Positions 32,501 to 38,800 of a stretch of 64,000 bases of DNA are shown here, in pieces. The notes beneath the pieces were generated by a model. It was not told the DNA's origin. It was given only the letters and a program-made list of their open reading frames with translations, and did no database searches. The stretch is taken from positions 288,972-352,971 of the forward strand of contig CAJNDS010002084.1 of the NCBI GenBank assembly GCA_905221605.1, given 5' to 3'. Numbering within the stretch: the first letter of the stretch is position 1; every line of letters starts with the position of its first letter. Made by a program: the position numbers and the translations under genes. The stretch is from Symbiodinium natans. Its lineage: Eukaryota; Sar; Dinophyceae; Suessiales; Symbiodiniaceae.

Positions 32501-34490
32501 CGGCTGCCAAGATGGAAACGCAGTGAGCCTTGCAGATGCCATTCAGGCATTTCTTCAAGCTGACCTCGCTGAGGCAGGAGAGCCCGACACATGGGTTATC
32601 CTCCCCGAGGAGCTGTGGTTGGACACATGGCACAAAGCGTACCCATCAGGGTCGAAGTTGGTGGTAAGGTTGAAGCGAAGCTTATATGGCCATCCGCTTG
32701 CTGGCAAACTATGGCAGAAACACCTAGCCTCTGTTCTCACTTCCTTTGGTGGCATTGAGATGGATTTGTTTCCTTCAAACTTCATCTTTCAAATGGGTTC
32801 CCATACCCTGCTACTTAACGTGTATGTAGATGACCTAACGTTGTCGGGAGCAAAGCATCTTCATGCACAGTTTTGGAAAAGGCTGAGAGCGCATATCAAG
32901 CTGGAAGACGAATGTTACATCGAAGCCTCGAATGCACGGATCCTTGGCAGAGGTCACCGAATCCAACGAGGCAGTGACTTCACAACTCTTGTGCTTGATA
33001 TGTCTGCTTTCGCAGAGCAGGTCGTCGAGGCGTACTGCGAGCTTGCTGATGTCCCAAAGGCAAAGCTCCGTAACGTCACAACCCCAAGTTTGTCCGAGGC
33101 GTTAATGTCAGATGAGGACCTGCAGCAACCCGGCACACTGAGCCATGTAGCTGCAAAGGTACTTATGAAAGCACTTTGGCTGGGTCGGTTGGCTCGCCCT
33201 GATCTGTGTTTCATAATCGGTCGGTTAGCGTCACGAGTGGCCGCGTGGACTAAATGGGAAGACAAGCAGTTACTTCGCCTGATTTCGTATCTTCACGGTA
33301 CAACAGGCTTATGTTTAGCTGCTACTGTGAACCATCACGAAGCTCCCCAGATCCACATCTTCACTGACAGTGATTTCGCCTCTTGTCCGCATAGTGCAAA
33401 ATCGACGAGCGGGATCTACATGACTATAGGGTCAACAGATTTCCGCTTTCCGCTGTGGTGGGCATCTAAGAAACAGACGAGTGTTGCAAGAAGCACTCCC
33501 GAGGCTGAGGCCATAGCAATGGCTTCCGCCATGTTTGGTGAGGCTTTGAACATTCAGGTCATGATGGAGCATCTCCTCGGTCGTGCTATCGACGTCGTAT
33601 TCCATCAAGACAACGAGACCTTGCTCAAAGTCCTGGCTACAGGCTATTCGGCGAAGCTGAGACACTGCAATCGAGTCCACAGGGTCAACATTGCATCAAT
33701 GTCTGAACAGCTAGAGTCGCCACAAGTCACTGCCGTGTACTGCAAGAGCGAATCTCAGATAGCTAATGGCCTAACAAAAGTCATTCCACCTGCAGAATGG
33801 CCACATACTCTCGCACAGTTTGGCTTGACAGCATCCAGCGATGGACCCCACCTGGAAACTGCCGTCGCCGCACTTGCAGAGGCAAATCTTGCCGCAGAAG
33901 TCTTCGCAGGCAGTTGCCCAAAGGTCCCGACTTGTCAGCATCTGGTGCAGCTACTGACGCTGTTACCTCATGGTCCTGATAAGAGGGGGGCACCGGGGCA
34001 CGACTCGCATGTATTTTCTGCGGGCGCATTTGTCTTAGGAGGAGTGTTTGGCCTGCAGACAAACACACACAAATTTCAATATGCAACGGCGTTGATATGT
34101 CGATTCTTTCGACGTTATATGCCATCACACAAGTTCTCAAGCATAATCGTGCAGCAAGGTGTAGTCGCGGGGCTCCACCGAGACTCCAACAATGCAGAAG
34201 GCTCAAAGAACCTCCTTGTAGCGTTAAATCCAACAAGTGGACCCATATTGTGGGTAGAAGATGAGGAAGGGACTGTCCAATGTCCAAACGACGACAGCCT
34301 ATGGGGTCACATGTTGTGTAACCCTGCACTCTTCAATCCCAGAGCACGCCACTGCACAGTCCTGACAGGATGTGAGGCTTCAGAACGAATCGTTGCCATA
34401 GCATTCCTGATCAGAAATGCCGAGCGCTTGAGTCCTTCAGACCGCGCAACACTACTGAGCGCAGGTTTCAACCTGCCCTCAATCTGCTAG
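26574..34490 (+). CDS. Copia Gag-Pol polyprotein with methyltransferase-like and dioxygenase-like domains
   Basis: One uninterrupted frame of 2,638 codons from ATG 26574 (context CACCATGG) to TAG 34488-34490. In order: Ser/Pro-rich start; Gln/Ala/His-rich coiled coil about 155-330; Gag-like region about 475-660; Lys/Gly/Pro-rich basic linker; CCCH zinc finger 798-816; protease DSGA at 923; integrase with HHCC-like motif 1209-1223 and D1260, D1317/1318, E1348; zinc-knuckle-like CxxC..H..C 1546-1560; methyltransferase-like domain about 1637-1850; RT with D1988 and YVDD (D2086, D2087); RNase H with D2265, E2310, D2346; dioxygenase-like C-terminus about 2475-2620. No Gag/Pol frameshift exists, so Gag must be made by proteolysis or alternative RNA processing. 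The element should reverse-transcribe its RNA and integrate cDNA; the two extra domains may modify bases of element or host DNA. Confidence 0.95.
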   Translation: MAMSPETTDSSLQVSTSSTPPTQQARALSAVRAQEARVGESSSDSTPVRAVSTGRGRSSQPYALASSRNRSSSARMQALLPPPAYACEVASPAPASQPVSLAPGDGTTTPDVHLHQHVQRIAPELHLHQSRQELHLHGVDSRTHSQAVAAAQLAQAQAQNIQQDAQVFAQNVQHEAQAYVQVAKSEAQAYVQSAVTSAQHEAMQHAQEYAERVRAEAERQVQSVSEQAGQHLAQANETIASLQARNRELEEQQEEMMKRIAMIQAEMQSIKAQQQSQADASHLHAERVSQASRAQDQNGTEISEALKALAASVGETMKELREIVSPKASKPKSKAKGSGLRNGTPSPKHKSPKVSATQGQRSAGVAAAPVPNRFGCFCAPRLPVFTGVGLPAPSRSKKGSSSDNPFNVFSTPKPPSVVRAPDPPMHYDIGSEHEEGEEEEEREDDPIIDVTDAPGEEEVDYEQDTYHNKDLRDLKIPALPSTAAGYRAWRNGVLTSFSSIDKSGNARILRWLQVALDPAIGDRQMRNLQVTSDGLPRLDAFLAAQLTDPKHLKGDYGVAAQAFTERAHALGVQPSGRALLAMLSRRCRVDRIRGATVSQQTLLAIQLEGFSQQQLQAFREKVEFCLNGFSPEAWPAESTLFSWLYSKLKHCRLLSRAVDKIKDSNPGSNKRTFAWLWSQLVELLDELREEANEESIRDTLIKPKAKAAPAPKKEERSRDKPDKPTPANPAPPAKTKGSGKDGKDKDGKGKGGKGSGKGADSQKTPNKPKAKSGGKGQGSKAEGKAPSKGNAPKATVPCLFFPKGTCNRGENCPFSHETSPGNKAPGSKTTGASATAKSSAAAVALLLPTTARGASVDGSSTPSKTTFWKRSGLSRFFQFVSGWFTVFSNICAPACPATVTPLLVASQHQHPQQGWFYHEWIADSGAGRSLESREALNEQGIPEDAYAHMAEQAPTVSFSTGNGVVDSGLMLGFEGSILGNNSAYLLDNCPSVKSLGELVETKSMPFVWLPGKLPMFLSSVEHVQVIEESAICADRVEGNVPIFREQVRFVSPSTVAMPGFMSDARKAKPLARTTIEPSRHTTYRPSPHITEESTLLELLQDPGVPSKTASGSRDPPPDSDDELKSRAKSSSARKPKAKPSPKDKVKGAKAPKPAEAAKAPEPPAPVEPEIPPPPLPPPAIPPGSGSDSGEDVTSERQKQLIKEASSMAHKLTHIPKNPYCEICQRSRMYRQRVTKKRAEPLEDRGDLPPAEQFGERIATDYIIPSKREHAVHVIRDEYSGALRAFVCARTAERAAQNLLTFVGARYKHLPNVLCKADDAKELIAAVSQIGWVHEATLENRFPHNAQLEREIRTLEESTRAVHLAAGFHVVPDLWHVSVQFAAQTLTVVPWQGKDKSRFEVATGSPFEGPRLPLGQLVHYRIHDPSRRHKFEATTAPGLFAGWRFEHGFVYRDVIWVLDYEAVKSKSIGYRDMIPVPYAEVHVPETETFPLKAAADLALREFQDPKLEAITALDIPFSSLSPADPPRRRAEYITLERILKFGATPGCKACTFDSVKHSPKCRARFDALIKADRIALTSKPPEPVPPAELPEGVGLHPSSEPAVEGLVAKVELGVTQVFVDVNRERVRQRKVQTLIGKDVLFEYACGDSSELSQAASEIGINSIRLCRSMIDLSNEEHVKQVQGQVEASPGCDVWLSLPCTEFSPWQNMNVHRHGAKYGKGLRNRQEKSKLMFLYARKVLATAIANHGRIAVEWPKGSGWWDLPEWKEFQDEHGLHKVSFDGCMAGVKGREHPIRKPWSVATNDLRLVQFLGQLQCDGSHQHEAAEGSQTKQTEAYPRELAHNIVEAWYPQRYHRHIPSMVTKNLTKREWKADPRGVAAVKKEAEGLRSNGTWDDLTVCLLSSLRADAKRQNRKLKIAELLTLCGIKHFELPEHEHKFKGRIVYRGDCIFDQFGNHVLFEDVATTPTSLVALNIALFFGCQDGNAVSLADAIQAFLQADLAEAGEPDTWVILPEELWLDTWHKAYPSGSKLVVRLKRSLYGHPLAGKLWQKHLASVLTSFGGIEMDLFPSNFIFQMGSHTLLLNVYVDDLTLSGAKHLHAQFWKRLRAHIKLEDECYIEASNARILGRGHRIQRGSDFTTLVLDMSAFAEQVVEAYCELADVPKAKLRNVTTPSLSEALMSDEDLQQPGTLSHVAAKVLMKALWLGRLARPDLCFIIGRLASRVAAWTKWEDKQLLRLISYLHGTTGLCLAATVNHHEAPQIHIFTDSDFASCPHSAKSTSGIYMTIGSTDFRFPLWWASKKQTSVARSTPEAEAIAMASAMFGEALNIQVMMEHLLGRAIDVVFHQDNETLLKVLATGYSAKLRHCNRVHRVNIASMSEQLESPQVTAVYCKSESQIANGLTKVIPPAEWPHTLAQFGLTASSDGPHLETAVAALAEANLAAEVFAGSCPKVPTCQHLVQLLTLLPHGPDKRGAPGHDSHVFSAGAFVLGGVFGLQTNTHKFQYATALICRFFRRYMPSHKFSSIIVQQGVVAGLHRDSNNAEGSKNLLVALNPTSGPILWVEDEEGTVQCPNDDSLWGHMLCNPALFNPRARHCTVLTGCEASERIVAIAFLIRNAERLSPSDRATLLSAGFNLPSIC
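28965..29021 (+). other. CCCH zinc finger in Gag
   Basis: CLFFPKGTCNRGENCPFSH is C-x7-C-x5-C-x3-H, the CCCH type of RNA-binding zinc finger, in the place where copia Gag normally has a C-x2-C-x4-H-x4-C knuckle. Probably RNA packaging. Confidence 0.85.
29340..29600 (+). other. Aspartic protease domain
   Basis: WIADSGAGRSLESREALN contains the D-S-G-A active-site signature of retroviral-type aspartic proteases; the downstream hydrophobic strands fit the fold. It would cleave the polyprotein. Confidence 0.8.
30190..31000 (+). other. Integrase domain
   Basis: A compact zinc motif H-x3-H-x6-C-x2-C (HKLTHIPKNPYCEIC) is followed by the DDE core: ATDYI (Asp codon 30351), KADDAKE (30522-30527) and QLERE (Glu codon 30615). 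Asp-to-Glu spacing is about 30 residues, shorter than the usual 35. The C-terminal part contains WRFEHGFVYRDVIWVLDY. Confidence 0.8.
31480..32122 (+). other. C5-methyltransferase-like domain in the polyprotein
   Basis: VLFEYACGDSSELSQAA resembles the SAM-binding loop (motif I). LSLPCTEFSPW carries the Pro-Cys of the catalytic loop (motif IV, Cys codon 31665-31667). IAVEWPKGSGWW is comparable to the Glu-containing motif VI. The end AYPRELAHNIVEAW matches the tail of related dinoflagellate polyprotein domains. The order and spacing fit a cytosine-C5 methyltransferase-like Rossmann fold, though motif I is divergent (no DLFxGxGG) and no target-recognition domain is evident. Activity is inferred, not shown. 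Confidence 0.65.
32160..33280 (+). other. Reverse transcriptase domain
   Basis: Starts with a copia-like lead-in (KKEAEGLRSNGTWDD), then SLADAIQAFLQADL (first catalytic Asp, codon 32535), VRLKRSLYGHPLAGKLW, and NVYVDDLTLSG (catalytic Asp pair 32829-32834). All three catalytic Asp residues are present. Confidence 0.95.
33350..33830 (+). other. RNase H domain
   Basis: IFTDSDFASCPHSAKSTSG, VARSTPEAEAIAMA, VVFHQDNETLL and QIANGLTKV are the standard copia RNase H blocks; acidic residues at codons 33366, 33501 and 33609 are intact. Confidence 0.93.
33995..34430 (+). other. TET/JBP-like 2-oxoglutarate dioxygenase domain at polyprotein C-terminus
   Basis: AGLHRDSNNAEG gives an H-x-D iron-binding pair (codons 34176-34184). 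RARHCTVLTG gives the distal His (34350-34352). An Arg 12 residues later (SERIVAIAF, 34386-34388) fits the 2-oxoglutarate-binding position. PILWVEDEEGTV lies between, like the GG(x)LWV strand of TET/JBP enzymes. TET/JBP enzymes oxidise 5-methylcytosine or thymine in DNA. Known dinoflagellate biology includes abundant 5-hydroxymethyluracil, so a thymine- or methylcytosine-oxidising role is plausible but inferred. Confidence 0.62.
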
Positions 34491-34514
34491 TCCAGTCTCA
34501 CCGTTCTGTCTCCT

Positions 34515-34523
34515 AAAGGGGGG
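34515..34523 (+). other. Polypurine tract
   Basis: AAAGGGGGG directly abuts the 3' LTR, the expected plus-strand primer. Confidence 0.9.
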
Positions 34524-34678
34524 AGTTAACTAAACTGGCCCCAAACCACCGTTTAGCTGTACATACCAAGTAGGGTTAGGAGAGCAGATTCGGATGACTG
34601 ATTGTATTTGGCTCAAGGAAAATAGGCGTGCCCGTTGTGCGTCTTTCCTTGTCTTAAGTACCTTTGTTGTACTTAACT
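34524..34678 (+). repeat. 3' LTR (155 bp)
   Basis: No difference from the 5' LTR found by direct reading. It carries the second copy of TTTGGCTCAAG at 34607-34617. Confidence 0.95.
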
Positions 34679-34683
34679 CTTTG
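34679..34683. repeat. Target-site duplication, right copy (CTTTG)
   Basis: Matches 23957-23961. Confidence 0.9.
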
Positions 34684-35820
34684 TGGGAAATTACCTATCA
34701 GAAGGGTTATGGCGTCCTTTTTTGATATAGGGGTACCGTGGTTTGGGAAATACCCACATGGGCAGTCATCCAAATTAGGGTTCCTTTTGGATCCTTATTA
34801 TGTTGGTGCCGTACCATCTACCGTCTGCAGGAATAAAAACCCGGAACCCCAAACCCCAAACCTTAAACCTTAAACCCTACATCCTAAACCCTAAACCCTA
34901 AACCCTGAACCCTAAACCCTAAACCCGAAACCCTAAACCCTGAACCCTACACCCTAGTTAGAGAACGACCCATATACCTAGAGCCCTTGAAGCTGGACAA
35001 GCACCCTTGTGCGCTGAGGGCCTCGACTCTGGGTGTTGGGAGCCTGGCTTGCGCTGAAGATCTTCAGGGGTTTCGGTTTTAGGGTTTAGGGTTTTAGAGG
35101 TTTAGGGTTGAGGGCTAGAGGTTTAGGGTTTAGGGCTAGTGGTTTTGGGTTGGAGGGCTCAGGGTTTTAGGGCTTTTGGGGTTTTGGGCGTGACGAGGTG
35201 CGTCACAAGGGCCGTTCCATGCTTGTGAAGGCACCTGGGTGAGGTTTTGGATTTCCTTCGGGTAGACAGGACTCGAAGCAGACGAAACATACGGCATGGG
35301 CACATGTACGTAGAGCAACAAGCGTGGCACAAAGAAGTAGGTCCATGCCTCTTCATACATCTTCCGACATGGATATGCAGATCTTGGCATCCTTCGATTT
35401 CCCTTCGGCCCAAGCTTTCCGCTATCTGCGGCGATTGAACAACCAAGTGCAAAGATGAAGCCGGTCCAAACCCTCTCGCATCCAGCGGTATTTGTCCTTA
35501 AGCCCTAAAACCCCGACAATGATGGCCTTCAGAAGTTGGAAGCTACTTCGCCCACGTAGGGCAGGCAACTCCTTGCTTCCTGCGCCCAAAGCCCCCTGGA
35601 AACCCAGTTGTAACGACACCCTGAAGATTGGATACCCAACCGCTATGTAGGACCTGGGGATCTTTTGTATTCTTCCCTTAATCGGCTAAAGAGGATCCTA
35701 TCTAGGAAGATATCTCTCAAGGGCCCACCTGGCAACTCAACAACCAGGCTGTGTGAGGCGTTGTCCTGAAGGACTTCGTTCAAAAGGAAAAGGCCTTTCC
35801 TGCCCCGCCGGCTTCGCGCC
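34684..35820. other. Repeat-rich sequence between retrotransposon and GalNAcT-like gene
   Basis: Right part of the family B element hit by the insertion (34684 to about 34830), a CCCTAAA tract (34858-34955), TTTAGGG-like sequence (35070-35180) and unique sequence without a recognised frame. Confidence 0.5.
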
Positions 35821-38800
35821 ATGGCGAAAAAGGGCGTGGCAAAGGCAAAAGATGCGCAGGCAAGTGGGCTCGGGGGTTTTAGGGAACAGTCCTTGATGGG
35901 GATTTTCGTAGGGGGTACTATAATATCCCTATTAAGGACAGTGTATCAGGGGGAATCTCCCAAGGCCCAAGGTTTGGGGCTTAGGCACCCCCCCGAGCAT
36001 CGCAAAGAGCGACTGCTTTAGTGGCCGCAGTGGACGCGCTTCTGGTTTGGAGTTTTATCGGGTTCACTGTGGGGGCTTTGTAGGGTAGCAGCAGGGGGGT
36101 TCATTAGAGCCTTGTAGGAATCAGTCGGGGTGCATCAGGGTCTTGCAGGAATCAGTAGGGGGGGTGTATAGGGGTTGACGAGGCTTATTGAGGAGGGACT
36201 GCTTCCTTGCCAGGGGCGAGCGACGGCCAAAAAGGCCGATCTCACCCCCACAGGCTGGGGGTCTAAGAGGGCCCGAGGCTTCGACTTCAGGGGGCGTAGG
36301 GTAATTTTTTGGTTTGGGGTTCAGGGTTTAGGGTATAGGGTTCCCAGACCCCTGGGAGGATCCAAAAAATGGATCCCCTTAAGGGTTCCTAAGAATGGCC
36401 CAATGGTAGTACAGGGTGCTAGGGGTTCTATTATTTTGGATCCTCCCAGAGGTCCGGGTTCAGGGTTTAGGGTTAATTTGTTTATCACAAGGCCTCCGGC
36501 CCCCCTTTTTCCCAGGATCCCCTCAGAGTTTGAGGGTACCCGGACAAGAGGTGGCTTTGGGGTTGCATCTTGGGATGTTCACCCTTGATACTAACAGTAC
36601 TAGCAGTCCTTCTTTGGGATTATAGTACTCCCTATATAGTCCCTTTAGCATTAAGGACTGTTCGTATAGGGGAGGAACATCCCAAGTTGCCTCGTTTTCA
36701 ACATATCGGGGAGGAGGCTGGGGGCTGAAGGTCTCAAGTGGCAAGGAGTGGGCCCAAAGCACGGCCTACCTCCCCGAAACCCAACTCGTCATGAGCCGGA
36801 AACCCTAAACCCTAAACCCTAAACCCTAAACCCTAGACCCTAAACCCTAAACCCTAAACCCCAAACCCCTAAACCCTAAACCCATGAGGCCCTCCTGAAT
36901 CCTAAAGCATACCAAGGGGGGGGAGTTCAGAGCCGACGGAAGGGTGGCGAGGCATGGTCCTCTCCGCCGCGGCTATCCTGCTGCCGCCGCTGCTGGCCGT
37001 GTTCCTCCTCCCAGAGCGCACGCAGGCAACAGGGCCTTTGGGGCTTCTGCAAGGCCTTCCAGGGTTTTAGGGGCTTTTTGGTTTTTTTTAAGGGCTGGTA
37101 TAGGGTTTACTGTAGGGCTTTAGGGGCTTCGGTTCTTTTGCACCATTCTTCGCGGAGTGTGCCAGATGGAAGGATACGTCGGGCATTGGGGTTCCAAAAT
37201 TGTTTACCTCAGAATCCTTGTCCTCGTCCTCTTGTCTTCGTGCAGGAGTTGTTTTTTTGGATTCAAGCCAGGCAGTCACACGAACATGAGCTGAGGTCAT
37301 GTAGAGTCTGTAGAGTCGCGGGAGATGTGCGCCCTTTTGCAGTCCCCAACTGCGCCGGGCGACGACGGGGGCCCGCTGCCGCCGCTGCCGGCGGATCTCT
37401 GGCCACCACAGTGCCCAGAGGTGCCAAAGAACGACAGCTCCTTGGCGAATCATCGACGTCCCGGTTTCGACTGTCTCGGTGATCGTTCTGCATGCAACAC
37501 TTTGTTTGAAAAAGTTCGGCTGCAGTGGGGAGTTGAGGTTCAGATCTTGCCGGTGCCTCAGCGGGCGGGCACTCTCACATCATGCGCTTCCCGCCTTTTC
37601 CGTCGTGTGGTGTTTGGAAACTTCTCCGAAGTACAGTAGTCGACAGAACCCTGAACCCTAAACCCTAAGCCCTAAGCCCGAAGCCCGAAACCCGAAACCC
37701 TAACCTGCAACTGAGGTCTCGCGCCTCGGCCGCACGATCCAAGATCCTCTGGCCGAAGCCCGAAATCCTAAACCCCCCCCCTCCTCAGGGTTATCAGGGC
37801 TTCCTCCCTCAGGGCTTAGGGTTTAGGGTTTCGGGTTTAGGGTTTAGGGTTTAGGGTCCTCTCTAGCCAAGCCAAGGCTCATAATCCCCTACTACAAGGA
37901 GGAGTGGTTTCGGATCGAGACCACCATGCGCAGCATCCTGAGACATACCGACGTCCGGCTCCTGAAGGATGCTATGGTTTAGGGTTTAGGGTTTAGGGTT
38001 TAGGGTTGAGGGTTTAGGGTTTAGGGTTTAGGGACCCTTACTATCGACCCCCAAATAGTAGGATCCCCTCCCCTTATAGGAAGGACCCCAAGAAGGTACC
38101 CCTCTAATATCGTAATCCCCCACTCCTGAAGACCTGCTTGAGGGTTTGGGGTTGGGTTGAGGGCTTTTGGTCTGGAGCTTCAGGATTCAGGAAGCCTCGG
38201 AAGTTGTTTGGGTTTGAAGGTTTGGTACCTGGTTTAGTACCTTAAGAACCCAAACCCCACTTCTTCTTTGTAGAAATCCTCTACCAAAAAAGGTAGGTGT
38301 CCGGGGTTCATAAGGTGGGGTGTGAAGGTTGGCTGTTCCGAGGTTTAGTCATGGGTTCCCCTCCTACCCCACTCTATACTACCCCCCTAGGTTCCCCCAG
38401 AATTAAGGCTATTTAGGGAGAATCAAGCCGAATTGAGGTTATTCAAGGGGGAACCTGGGGGTAGTATAGAGCGGGATAGTAGGGAACCCCCTGATTCCGA
38501 AACCCAAGAACCCTAAACCCTAGAACCCTAAAACCCTAAACCCTAAACCCTAAACCTAAGGCGCCTGCGCCTCGAGGAGATTTTGTGGGTCTCCGATGGC
38601 AACGGCCCCTCCCAGATCTTCGAGCGAGAGCTCAGTCAGATGCACCCAAAGGTTAAGGTGATCATCAACCAGGAGTTTCGGGTCTCGGGTTTACAGTTTA
38701 GGGCTTACGGTCTAGGGTTTAATTGGGGTTTAGGGTTTAGGGTTAGGGTTTTGGGTGTCACGCCTTCCAAGGTAGCAGTTTGAACGCGAAGAGATCGGCG

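Larger units (their letters stand above)
23962..34678 (+). mobile_element. Complete Ty1/copia retrotransposon with DNA-modification-like domains
   Basis: A 10,717-bp element bounded by two 155-bp LTRs that look identical by eye, flanked by CTTTG duplications, with a purine tract before the 3' LTR and an intact 2,638-codon polyprotein. The domain order protease, integrase, RT, RNase H is copia. Extra parts are a HAD-like ORF upstream of Gag, a methyltransferase-like domain between integrase and RT, and a 2-oxoglutarate dioxygenase-like domain after RNase H. LTR identity and the open frame suggest recent insertion. The left flank ends in GGGGTTTCCGAAATGTAAG, so the element landed in a family B short repeat. 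Confidence 0.95.
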
